From assembly GCF_026107515.2 (NCBI RefSeq), contig NZ_JAPCHW010000004.1, positions 124,001 through 188,000 of the forward strand: DNA of 64,000 nucleotides, read 5' to 3'. Positions 9,042-17,009 of the stretch are shown piece after piece. This DNA comes from Glutamicibacter sp. MNS18 (GTDB taxonomy: Bacteria > Actinomycetota > Actinomycetes > Actinomycetales > Micrococcaceae). The notes beneath the pieces were generated by a model. That model worked only from the letters and a program-made list of their open reading frames with translations, had not been told where the DNA came from and searched no databases. Position 1 is the stretch's first letter, and each line of letters starts with the position of its first letter. A program made the position numbers and the translations under genes.

Positions 9042-10238
9042 ATGCATTTGCTCAAGAAACGCTCGGTCAAGTTTTTGGCCCAGGCCGTCGCGGTCGCCGT
9101 AATTATCGCCGGCGCCGTGTTCTACATTGCCGGTCAAAAATCTGTCACGATCGCGGTTGACGGCAATGGTGAAGTGGTGACCACCCGGGCAGCCACCGTT
9201 GGGGACTTGTTGGCCCAGCAGGAGATCACGCTGGATGAACGCGATGAGATTTCCCTGGCCCTGGATGTCGAGCTGAGCGACGATCAGGTCATCGACATCA
9301 AGCGCAACAAGTCCATCGAGGTTTCGGTGGATGGCACCGACCGTGTGGTGCATACCACCGGGATGACGGTGGCCGACGTGGTCCAGCAACTGGACCTGGA
9401 GAACGGCGCCGAGATCTCGGTCGCAGATGACATCGAGCTGGCCGCGCTGAGCGAGAGCATCGAAATCGTCACCCCGAAGACCGTGAACCTGAAGGTCGGC
9501 ACCGAGGACAAGAAGCAGGTCAAGACGACTGCGCTGACCGTGGCCGATGTCCTGGCCGCCGAAGACATCACCCTGGGTAGCGATGACGAGCTCAACGTCA
9601 AGGTCGATGGAGAACTGACCAAAGACGTCAAGGACAACTTCGAGGTCTCGAACAAGATGAACCTCGACGTGATCCGCGTGGAAATCAAGACCTGGGACGA
9701 AAACCGCGCCATTTCCTTCGAAACGAAGGAAGTCAAGGACGCCAAGCTCGACAAGGGCAAGACCAAGGTTGAAACCAAGGGCAAGAAAGGCGAACGCGAG
9801 TTGACCTTGCGTCAGGAAACCCGCAATGGTGAAAAGGGCGAGGAAGAGGTCCTGAAATCCAAGGTCACCACTGAGCCGGTGGCCCAGGTCGTCAAGGTCG
9901 GAACCAAGAAGGTGGAATCCACCACCACCAACAACAACAGCGGCAATAACAACAGCAATAAGACCAAGTCGACGTCCACCCCGAAGAACATCTCCTCGAC
10001 CTGGGCCGCGCTGGCCAAGTGCGAGTCCGGTGGAAACTGGTCGATCAACACCGGTAACGGGTACTATGGTGGCCTGCAGTTCTCGGCCTCGTCCTGGCGG
10101 GCCGTTGGGGGAACCCAGTATGCTCCACTGCCACACCAGGCCACCCCGCAGCAGCAGATCGCCGCGGCCGAGAAGCTGCGTGCCAACGGTGGCTGGGGAC
10201 ACTGGCCCTCCTGCTCCCGGAAGCTGGGCCTGCGCTAA
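9042..10238 (+). CDS. rpfB: Resuscitation-promoting factor (RpfB-like): DUF348 repeats, G5 domain, Rpf lytic domain
   Basis: A secreted or membrane-anchored muralytic enzyme that cleaves peptidoglycan and stimulates regrowth of resting actinobacteria. The 398-residue protein has a hydrophobic N-terminal segment (about 10-30, AQAVAVAVIIAGAVFYIAG), three DUF348 repeats (KSVTIAVDG, KSIEVSVDG, KTVNLKVGT; about 30-205), a Lys/Glu-rich G5-like domain (about 205-290), an Asn/Ser/Thr-rich linker, and a C-terminal Rpf domain with the catalytic Glu in KCESGGNW plus GYYGGLQFS and GHWPSCSRKLGLR. A GTG at 9039 directly precedes the ATG, and either may start translation. A strong hairpin follows. It lies upstream of ksgA and ispE, the common actinobacterial order. 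Confidence 0.93.
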   Translation: MHLLKKRSVKFLAQAVAVAVIIAGAVFYIAGQKSVTIAVDGNGEVVTTRAATVGDLLAQQEITLDERDEISLALDVELSDDQVIDIKRNKSIEVSVDGTDRVVHTTGMTVADVVQQLDLENGAEISVADDIELAALSESIEIVTPKTVNLKVGTEDKKQVKTTALTVADVLAAEDITLGSDDELNVKVDGELTKDVKDNFEVSNKMNLDVIRVEIKTWDENRAISFETKEVKDAKLDKGKTKVETKGKKGERELTLRQETRNGEKGEEEVLKSKVTTEPVAQVVKVGTKKVESTTTNNNSGNNNSNKTKSTSTPKNISSTWAALAKCESGGNWSINTGNGYYGGLQFSASSWRAVGGTQYAPLPHQATPQQQIAAAEKLRANGGWGHWPSCSRKLGLR

Positions 10239-10255
10239 ACCCAAGACTCAATGAC

Positions 10256-10292
10256 AGCGACGCGATCACCAATTCCTGGTGGTCGCGTCGCT
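10256..10292 (+). terminator. Strong hairpin terminator after rpfB
   Basis: A 16-bp stem with one G-U pair (arms 10256-10271 and 10277-10292, ends AGCGACGC / GCGTCGCT) closes a five-base loop, 17 bases after the rpf stop codon. It separates rpfB from the ksgA promoter at 10321. Confidence 0.85.
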
Positions 10293-10333
10293 GCGTCATA
10301 CCGGTGGGCGGGCACTGAACTAGAATTGGAATC

Positions 10334-11224
10334 GTGATGTCACAGGAACCCTTGCCGCTGCTCGGAGCCACCGAGATCCGACGCCTTGCCGCGGAACTTT
10401 CCATCCGTCCCACCAAGACCCTGGGACAGAACTTCGTGATCGACGGAAACACCATCCGCCGGATCGTGGCCGCGGCCAACGTGGACCCGGGCGAAACCGT
10501 GCTGGAAGTCGGTCCGGGCCTGGGATCCCTGACCCTGGGCATCATGGATGCAGCAGCCAAGGTGGTGGCGGTGGAAATCGATCCTCCGTTGGCCGATCGG
10601 CTGCCGCAGACCATGTCCGAATTCCGGCCTGGGCGGGAACAGGACCTGACCGTCATCCTCAACGACGCCATGAAGGTGAGCGAGCTGCCGGGCAACCCGA
10701 CCGCACTGGTGGCCAACCTGCCCTACAACGTGGCCGTACCCGTGGTCCTTCATCTGCTGGAGCACTTTCCCTCGATCCGCCACGGCCTGGTGATGGTCCA
10801 GGACGAGGTAGCCGACAGGATGAGCGCCCGGCCCGGAAGCAAGATCTACGGCGTTCCCTCGGTGAAGGGGGCCTGGTACGGCACCATGCGCAAGGCCGGG
10901 GTCATTGGCATGAACGTCTTCTGGCCTGCCCCCAAGATCCAATCCGGGCTGGTCTCCTTCACTCGCGACGCGGACCGCACCGATGCGCCGGATCGCAAAC
11001 TGGTTTTCCAGATCATCGACGCGGCCTTCGCCCAACGCCGCAAGACCCTACGGGCAGCCTTGTCCGGTTGGGCTGGATCAGGGGCACGTGCCGAGCAGAT
11101 CCTTGTTGCCGCCGGAATCGACCCCAAGGAACGTGGGGAGAAGCTGGATATCGACGGGTTCATCGCCATTGCCCGGGCAGCGGAGCAGATCCCGGCCGAC
11201 GCGCCGGAAGGGGCGCCGGCGTGA
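10334..11224 (+). CDS. rsmA: 16S rRNA (adenine-1518/1519 N6)-dimethyltransferase
   Basis: RsmA (KsgA) dimethylates two adjacent adenines near the 3' end of 16S rRNA late in small-subunit assembly. The protein (296 aa) shows LGQNFVID, the SAM-binding [12 protein letters not shown], the acidic [11 protein letters not shown], and the catalytic NLPYNVA, then [10 protein letters not shown] in the C-terminal half. The GTG at 10334 is 7 bases downstream of TAGAAT (10321-10326), so a leaderless transcript starting at this GTG is likely; the next codon is ATG and could also start. The stop codon overlaps the ispE start as GTGA, so the two genes are co-translated. Confidence 0.95.
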   Translation: MMSQEPLPLLGATEIRRLAAELSIRPTKTLGQNFVIDGNTIRRIVAAANVDPGETVLEVGPGLGSLTLGIMDAAAKVVAVEIDPPLADRLPQTMSEFRPGREQDLTVILNDAMKVSELPGNPTALVANLPYNVAVPVVLHLLEHFPSIRHGLVMVQDEVADRMSARPGSKIYGVPSVKGAWYGTMRKAGVIGMNVFWPAPKIQSGLVSFTRDADRTDAPDRKLVFQIIDAAFAQRRKTLRAALSGWAGSGARAEQILVAAGIDPKERGEKLDIDGFIAIARAAEQIPADAPEGAPA

Positions 11225-12153
11225 CCAGGCAGCACGTCACCGCCCAGGCGCCGGGCAAAATCAACTGCTACTTCCGGGTCGGCCCACCACGCGCGGACGG
11301 CTACCACGATGTGGCCAGCCTCTACGTAGCCGTCTCGCTCTTCGAAGAGGTGGAAGCGACCTTGCGTGGCGACGGGGAACTGCAGTTGCGCCTGGACGAG
11401 TCATCCACTGTCGTGGGCGAGCCCGAGACCTTTCCCCTGGGACCGAGCAACCTCGTCTACCAGGCCGCCGATCTGCTGCGTGAACACACCGGAACCACCC
11501 TAGGTGCCGATCTGAACATCATCAAACGGGTGCCGATTGCCGGGGGCATGGGCGGGGGGTCCGCCGATGCGGCCGCCACGCTCGTGGCCTGCAATGAACT
11601 GTGGCAAACGGGACTGGACCGTGAGGAACTAGGACGGCTGGGCTCCAGATTGGGTGCCGATGTCCCGTTCGCCTTGATGGGCGGGGCAGCCATTGGTCTG
11701 GGGGTGGGGGACAAGTTGGCCCCGTTGCTGACCCGCGCCCAAACCGACTGGGTGCTGATCCCTGCCAGCTACGGCTTGTCCACCCCACGGGTCTACGCCA
11801 TGCTTGACCGGCTGCGTGCCGGACAGCCGGTCGATGTGCCGCAGGAAGTGGACCCGCAGGTCATCAAGGCGCTGATGTCCTCGGATGCGGAGATGTTGGC
11901 CAGTGTGCTGGTCAATGACCTGACCCAGGCTTCATTGGCGCTGGCCCCGGAGCTGGGGACCGTGCGCGACTTGGCCGAGGGCGCCGGTGCATTGCGTGCC
12001 ATGGTTTCGGGTTCGGGCCCGACCCTGGCCCTGCTTGTTCGCGATGCCGATCACGGAACCGAGGTTATGGCGCAACTGGGTGACGAAGTGGGGGTCGCCA
12101 CCCTCGCTGTCACCGCTCCGGCGCCCGGCGCGCGGGTGGTGCACAGCGAATAG
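11221..12153 (+). CDS. ispE: 4-(cytidine 5'-diphospho)-2-C-methyl-D-erythritol kinase
   Basis: IspE phosphorylates CDP-methylerythritol with ATP, the fourth step of the MEP pathway to isoprenoid precursors. The 310-residue GHMP kinase has the N-terminal [12 protein letters not shown], the ATP loop [17 protein letters not shown], and the third motif [10 protein letters not shown]. The GTG start overlaps the ksgA stop by four bases, which fixes it, since no separate ribosome site exists. Length and motif spacing are normal. Confidence 0.95.
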   Translation: MTRQHVTAQAPGKINCYFRVGPPRADGYHDVASLYVAVSLFEEVEATLRGDGELQLRLDESSTVVGEPETFPLGPSNLVYQAADLLREHTGTTLGADLNIIKRVPIAGGMGGGSADAAATLVACNELWQTGLDREELGRLGSRLGADVPFALMGGAAIGLGVGDKLAPLLTRAQTDWVLIPASYGLSTPRVYAMLDRLRAGQPVDVPQEVDPQVIKALMSSDAEMLASVLVNDLTQASLALAPELGTVRDLAEGAGALRAMVSGSGPTLALLVRDADHGTEVMAQLGDEVGVATLAVTAPAPGARVVHSE

Positions 12154-12326
12154 GGTTTATCCCTACCCTGATCCCCGTCTCGCACCATCCTCAGCGCGCT
12201 GCATTTCCCCTGTGGAGGCGAAACGGCTCACGATGGCCCAACCCTTGCCATCGAGGAATTCATCGATAGACTGAATGAAATCCGATTGCTTCAGGGAACG
12301 TTCAGTTCGTTAAGGGGGAGCGCGAC

Positions 12327-12509
12327 ATGAGAAATTGGCCACGGATAACCGCCCTGGCGATGTTGCTCCTTGCCATGGCACTTCTGATCTTTTTCCAGTG
12401 GTTACCGGCCCTATGGTTGCTTCCTGGCACCGGTGCCTTGCTGATCTGGAACCAAACGGCGCACAAGCCTACGTACCAGGCCGATGCCCGCCCACCGCGG
12501 CACCATTAG
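12327..12509 (+). CDS. Small membrane protein of 60 residues
   Basis: A short protein with two hydrophobic stretches (ALAMLLLAMALLIFFQW and LPALWLLPGTGALLIW) separated by a brief turn, and a hydrophilic tail. The ribosome site AAGGGGGAG lies just before the ATG, which makes real translation likely. No family was recognised. It stands alone between ispE and the FAD oxidoreductase; a possible -10 (TAGACT) is near 12267. Confidence 0.6.
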   Translation: MRNWPRITALAMLLLAMALLIFFQWLPALWLLPGTGALLIWNQTAHKPTYQADARPPRHH

Positions 12510-12624
12510 AGTTCGCGGAGGTATCGGCCGTAGCCATTGCCAGAACACCATCCTGACCCTACAGTTATCTGCACATCGGCGGTGCCTGCCGTCGTGGAGG
12601 GCAGAGGAATGGACGGGTCAGCGG

Positions 12625-13995
12625 ATGCGCAACGGACGGATCTCCCATTGGTTTGAAGATCTCGGAGTTCCCGAACCGCGGCCCGTTGTGCCCGGTTACC
12701 TCTCCAGCGATGTGGCTATTGTCGGCGCGGGGTATACGGGATTATGGACGGCCTACTATCTGAAAAAACAACGACCTCGGCTTCGGGTGGTTCTTGTTGA
12801 GCAACGCCATGCCGGCTACGGCGCTTCGGGACGCAATGGCGGGTGGCTGACCAATTCCATCACCGGAGGGCGGGACCGGTACGTGGCCAGCCACGGACGG
12901 TTACCGGCCGAAAATTTCCAACGCCTGATGAACCAGAGTGTTGATGAAGTGATTTCGGTGTGCCGTACAGAGGGGATCGACGCCGATATCCAGCGTGGCG
13001 GCGAATTCGAGGTGGCCTATACCGAGGCCCAGGAAAGCCGGCTTCGAGCCCAATATGAATCCGAGAGCCGTTGGCCATATACCGACATCCAGTTGCTGCA
13101 AGCACCTGAAGCCACAGCGCGAATCAACGTGGCGGGAACCCGGGCGGCATTGTGGCATCCCCACGCGGCACGTATCCACCCGGCCAAGCTGGTTACCGGG
13201 CTAGCGGAAGCCGCGGAGCGTCTTGGCGTGGAGATCTATGAGAACACCCGAGTCACGGAAATCCGACCCCACATCATGGAAACGACACACGGGACCATCG
13301 CCGCCGAGCACATCATCCGGGCTACCGAAGGTTTCACCGCTTCACTGTCCGGTTCGAGGCGATTATGGCTCCCGATGAACTCCTCGATGATCGTCACCGA
13401 ACCGTTGGGCGGGGAGGTTTGGGAGGAATTGAACTGGGCCCAGGGCGAAGTCCTGGGCGATTATGCCCACGTGTACATGTACGCCCAGCGCACCGCCGAT
13501 GACCGCATCGCCCTAGGAGGGCGTGGCGTTCCGTACAAGTTCGGCTCGCGTACCGATCATGACGGCCAGACACCCCTGAAAACCGTCCGCGAACTGACCG
13601 CTGTGTTGCATAGGCTCTTCCCCGTCACAACCGGGGCATCGATCGAACACACCTGGTCCGGAGTGCTTGGAGTACCGCGCGATTGGGCCGCGACGGTCGG
13701 CTACGAGAGGAACACGGGAATCGGGTGGGCCGGCGGATATGTGGGCACAGGGGTCACCGCCACAAATCTGGCCGGACGCACGCTGGCGGATTTGGTCCTT
13801 GGCCAGGATAGCGAAATAGTGGGGTTACCGTGGGTTAATCGTCGGGCCCGACGGTGGGAACCTGAACCCCTGCGCTGGATCGCCACGACCGGATTGTATG
13901 CGGCCTACCGCGCAGCCGATCGTGCCGAGTCTTCCGGGCGCTCGACCACCTCCCCATTGGCCCGGGTAGCGGATCTGCTTACCGGAAAATCCTAG
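12625..13995 (+). CDS. FAD-dependent oxidoreductase (DAO family, gamma-glutamylputrescine oxidase-like)
   Basis: A 456-residue flavoprotein of the D-amino-acid oxidase fold that probably oxidises an amine or amino acid. The dinucleotide-binding motif is DVAIVGAGYTGLWTAYYL, followed by the acidic VLVEQ and the flavin motif GASGRNGGWLTN. The C-terminal GWAGGYVGTGVTATNLAGRT is the typical FAD-closing motif. The N-terminal HWFEDLGVPEPRP resembles actinobacterial putrescine-related oxidases, but the substrate is uncertain. The ATG at 12625 is chosen because the family motif begins about 30 residues later; a GGACGGG lies nearby. It may cooperate with the semialdehyde dehydrogenase at 1162, though the two are not linked in an operon. 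Confidence 0.75.
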   Translation: MRNGRISHWFEDLGVPEPRPVVPGYLSSDVAIVGAGYTGLWTAYYLKKQRPRLRVVLVEQRHAGYGASGRNGGWLTNSITGGRDRYVASHGRLPAENFQRLMNQSVDEVISVCRTEGIDADIQRGGEFEVAYTEAQESRLRAQYESESRWPYTDIQLLQAPEATARINVAGTRAALWHPHAARIHPAKLVTGLAEAAERLGVEIYENTRVTEIRPHIMETTHGTIAAEHIIRATEGFTASLSGSRRLWLPMNSSMIVTEPLGGEVWEELNWAQGEVLGDYAHVYMYAQRTADDRIALGGRGVPYKFGSRTDHDGQTPLKTVRELTAVLHRLFPVTTGASIEHTWSGVLGVPRDWAATVGYERNTGIGWAGGYVGTGVTATNLAGRTLADLVLGQDSEIVGLPWVNRRARRWEPEPLRWIATTGLYAAYRAADRAESSGRSTTSPLARVADLLTGKS

Positions 13996-14180
13996 GTGGG
14001 AAACCCCGGAAATCCGACCTCATCCAAAAGGACTATGGAATTCTCGCTAATTCACCGGTAACGTGACCACAGGAAATTTATTGAACTGAAATATAGAAAC
14101 CATCAGGGCCGTGGAGGTACCCCGAGCGTCGTCGCAGCATTCACAGAACGCCCATTGGCCAGAGATCCCCAGGAGCAAAT

Positions 14181-14459
14181 ATGGAACCCCGCGTTGAGCA
14201 ACGCCAGCGACTGTATCCCATCCCGACAACCGTCATGATGGGACTGGCTCTGGTATTCGCTTTGGGTTTGGTGGATTGGACCGGCAACGGTGTTGCCAAG
14301 CCGATCTGGATGTTCGCCGTGCCTATTCTTTGCGGGGCGGCCGGTTCCCTGCTCGCGCTGGCCAAGGGAGCCTATGGGTGGGCGACGGCTTCCGCCGTCC
14401 TGGGTCTGAGTCTCTTGCCGGTCCTGATTATCCTGACCACGCTCATCAGCGGTCCCTGA
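14181..14459 (+). CDS. Small integral membrane protein of 92 residues
   Basis: Three hydrophobic segments fill most of the protein (VMMGLALVFALGLVDW, IWMFAVPILCGAAGSLLALA, ASAVLGLSLLPVLIILTTLI), with a short charged N-terminus. The AGGAG site at 14171-14175 is well placed before the ATG. The 3' end overlaps the convergent aminotransferase gene by 14 bases. Small DUF-type membrane proteins like this are common in Micrococcaceae; no function can be given. Confidence 0.65.
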   Translation: MEPRVEQRQRLYPIPTTVMMGLALVFALGLVDWTGNGVAKPIWMFAVPILCGAAGSLLALAKGAYGWATASAVLGLSLLPVLIILTTLISGP

Positions 14460-15630
14460 GTGAATTCGTGGCCACAGCGCGGGCGATCCGTTCGATCATC
14501 TGCACCAATACTGGTTGGGGAACCGCGAAATTCAGCCGCAGAAAATTCTCGAATCCCGCGCCGCACTGCGCGCCGTCGACCAATGCCACACCGGCGTTCT
14601 CCAACATGAACTTCTGCGGATTCCGCCCCAAGTCCAGGGCTGAGACATCCAGCCACGCCAGGTAACTTCCATCGGGGCGATTCCAGGAAACGGCGGGCAC
14701 ACGGTCAGCCAAGAGCTCTCCGAGCAGCTGGCGGCTCTGCTCGAGGTAGGAGACCACCTGGTCACACCATTGCTGTCCCCGATCGTAGGCGGCGATGGTG
14801 GCTATCCGTCCGGGATTCGACGCTCCGTGGGAAATATGGAATCCACGCTCCCGCCAGATCTGCCGGTGTTGCGGGTTGGAGAAGAGCAGCTGGGCACATT
14901 TGAGACCCGGGATGTTAAAGGTCTTGGACGCTGAGGTCGCCGTGACGGTGTGGGCCGCGGCCACGGGACCGATTGATGCATAGGGAATGTGTTTCCGGCC
15001 GGCAAGAGTGATCGACGCATGGATTTCGTCGGCAAAAACCGTGGCCTGCTTCCGAGCAACGATGCCCTCCAGGGCCCGCAACTCGCTGCGGGTATACATC
15101 TTGCCAACCGGGTTGTGCGGATTGCACAGGATCACCAACCCGCCGTTGTCGGCCAACGCGCAGGCTATTGCGGCAAGGTCCATATGCCAGCCGTCGGCGT
15201 CCTGGATCATTGGCACCTCGATGACTTCACGACCTTTGGTGCGGGGAAAATCGCGGAACGGCATGTACGCCGGTGTCGGCAGCACGACCGGTGAACCCGA
15301 AGGTGTGTAGAAATCGATCACCGCCCCAAGGCCGGAGAGGACATCCCCGGTGGGCACGACATTGTCCTGTCCAGGGGACCATCCGAAATTCCGGGAATAG
15401 TATTGGTCCGTCGCTCGACACAGTTCCAGCTCCAGCGCGTACGGAGCGTAGCCGAAGAGTTCGGAATCGGTGTACTCGTGCAGAGCCTCACGGATGGGCT
15501 CAGCCACTCCGAAGTCCATCTCCGCAACCCATGCTCCCAGGGCGTCCCGGTAACCGGTCCATTTGAGTGATCCGGCGGCCTTGAGCTCCGGGATGGTTCT
15601 CCGGTTGATACGCTCCGTAAAGTCCTCCAT
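14446..15630 (-). CDS. PLP-dependent C-S lyase / aminotransferase (MalY/PatB family)
   Basis: A fold-type I PLP enzyme of 394 residues. Members of the MalY/PatB group cleave cystathionine or cysteine conjugates (beta C-S lyase) and may act as aminotransferases. The Schiff-base lysine is in TATSASKTFNIPGLK. Substrate and cofactor residues appear in VAEMDFGVAEPI, CNPHNPVGKMYTR and FADEIHASI, and the C-terminal arginine region LRLNFAVP is present. The frame extends upstream into the PIG-L gene, but the ATG at 15630 gives the normal length (a GTG sits one codon before it). It lies 13 bases downstream of the PIG-L stop, so the two form an operon. Confidence 0.82.
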   Translation of the reverse strand: MEDFTERINRRTIPELKAAGSLKWTGYRDALGAWVAEMDFGVAEPIREALHEYTDSELFGYAPYALELELCRATDQYYSRNFGWSPGQDNVVPTGDVLSGLGAVIDFYTPSGSPVVLPTPAYMPFRDFPRTKGREVIEVPMIQDADGWHMDLAAIACALADNGGLVILCNPHNPVGKMYTRSELRALEGIVARKQATVFADEIHASITLAGRKHIPYASIGPVAAAHTVTATSASKTFNIPGLKCAQLLFSNPQHRQIWRERGFHISHGASNPGRIATIAAYDRGQQWCDQVVSYLEQSRQLLGELLADRVPAVSWNRPDGSYLAWLDVSALDLGRNPQKFMLENAGVALVDGAQCGAGFENFLRLNFAVPQPVLVQMIERIARAVATNSLRDR

Positions 15631-15643
15631 CACCGGACCCGTT

Positions 15644-16354
15644 CTACCGGTATACCCGGAATGCCACTCGCGGGCCGGTGGATTGGTCATCGTGGTTGAT
15701 GACGGATTCGACCTGGTTGCGTGCTTGTTCCGCAATGGGAACCGGGCTGAGTCGGGTCAGGTATTCGCGGTGCTCGCTGAGTGCGGAGGTGGCTGCGGCA
15801 ATATCATCGGTATCCACCGGCACATAATGCGTGGGATTTTCGTCGGCAAAGACGGCGATCAGCTCCACCCCGGACCACACCGATTCGCTCAAGTCGTCGA
15901 AGATCCATGAATTCGCGGCATCCGAGACGGCATCGAGTACTGCTCGCCCCACCGCCTGGTGGTCGGCGGAATTACGGTAGACACCGCCGAACGCCCGATC
16001 GAAATTCAGGGTGATGACCACTTGTGGACGGTACGTGCGGATCACGCGGGCGAATTCGCGACGCAACGGCAGCCCGTACTCGATGCGGCCATCGGGCAGC
16101 CCCAGGAATTCCAGGTTCTTCACGCCCACATGCCCCACGGCCCGCTGTTGCTCGACTTCGCGCAATGGACCGGATTCATCCGGTGCCAACCCCTCGATGC
16201 CGGCTTCCCCGGAGGTCGCCAGGACATAACTGACTTCCTTGCCCTGGGATGTCCAGCGGTTGACCGCCAGGGCGGTACCGTATTCGGGGTCATCGGGATG
16301 AGCCATCAGTACAAGTGCTCGATCCCAGTCTTCATCCAAGAGTTCAAGGCCCAT
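15644..16354 (-). CDS. PIG-L family N-acetylglucosaminyl deacetylase-like hydrolase
   Basis: A zinc-dependent LmbE/PIG-L deacetylase of 236 residues. The metal-binding motif AHPDDPEYG is near the N-terminus and the later ligand lies in NSADHQAVGRAVLDA. In actinobacteria this family includes MshB and Mca of the mycothiol pathway as well as deacetylases of unknown substrate; the lack of closer markers leaves this one unassigned. It is the first gene of a two-gene operon with the PatB/MalY-like enzyme. Pairing of a thiol-conjugate amidase-like protein with a C-S lyase would suit breakdown of mycothiol S-conjugates, but this is only a suggestion. Confidence 0.75.
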   Translation of the reverse strand: MGLELLDEDWDRALVLMAHPDDPEYGTALAVNRWTSQGKEVSYVLATSGEAGIEGLAPDESGPLREVEQQRAVGHVGVKNLEFLGLPDGRIEYGLPLRREFARVIRTYRPQVVITLNFDRAFGGVYRNSADHQAVGRAVLDAVSDAANSWIFDDLSESVWSGVELIAVFADENPTHYVPVDTDDIAAATSALSEHREYLTRLSPVPIAEQARNQVESVINHDDQSTGPRVAFRVYR

Positions 16355-16436
16355 GCAGAGAGTCTGCCCGATTTGCCATCACTTTCCAAGAGGTGCTGGG
16401 CCATATGCGTGCGCCGGCGGAACATGATCGTCCGCT

Positions 16437-16844
16437 TCACCGAGTCGGGGTGGGGCGTTCCAGCACATACCGGATCCCTGCCCGGGCGAGCATCAGCGTG
16501 ACGATCAGTCCTGTTACGGGAAAGAACCCGCCAAGTTGCACGGCGTCTCCAAAGACGAAAGCGGTCAGCTCAAGAACCAGGAACTAGCTGCCGGCCCTCA
16601 CGACCATCAGACAGAGTGAAGCGATGATCCGTCCGGCGGGGCTACGTGCCACCTTGAGCCGTGCAAGCACCGGTTTCTTCACCAGCATCACCAATTCGAG
16701 GACAACCTTGAGCAGGAGCGCAGTCAAGAAGGACAGCAGAAACGATTCGGAGATCACCCCGGGCAAGAGTTGGACAAAGGCGCCGAGCACCACCAGGAAA
16801 GCGAAGATATCGACCAGATCGATTGCTCGAACCCGTATCTGCAT
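16437..16844 (-). pseudogene. Small membrane-protein gene interrupted by an in-frame TAG
   Basis: From the ATG at 16844 the frame encodes 86 residues (start MQIRVRAIDLVDIFAFLVV) with at least two membrane segments, then meets TAG at 16584-16586. The same frame continues without another stop for 48 more codons (FLVLELTAFVFGDAVQLGG...) to a TGA at 16437-16439. The part after the TAG is membrane-like and ends in a basic tail, so it reads as the rest of the same protein, 135 codons in all. An AAG-to-TAG change would explain it. The ATG is 6 bases after TAGAAT (minus strand, 16851-16856), a leaderless promoter pattern. It could be a real nonsense mutation, a sequencing error, or a truncated but working protein. 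Confidence 0.65.
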
Positions 16845-17009
16845 ACACCGATTCTATAGTTCGCAGTCCAAGCCGTCACCTCTGGGAATTGCACAATGCC
16901 TCGGGAACGGGACTGCGACCTCCAGCCCGTCTCCTGTGACGACACGTCAGGGCAAACGGAGCCCGGTCTTGGGAGCGGGACCCGCCCGGGCCGGGTACCA
17001 CCGGCTGGT

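Noticed and set aside
9012-10244. A 410-codon open frame on the minus strand opposite rpfB
   Set aside because: It mirrors the high-GC codon pattern of rpfB, has no family motif or ribosome site, and the plus strand encodes a clear multi-domain protein.
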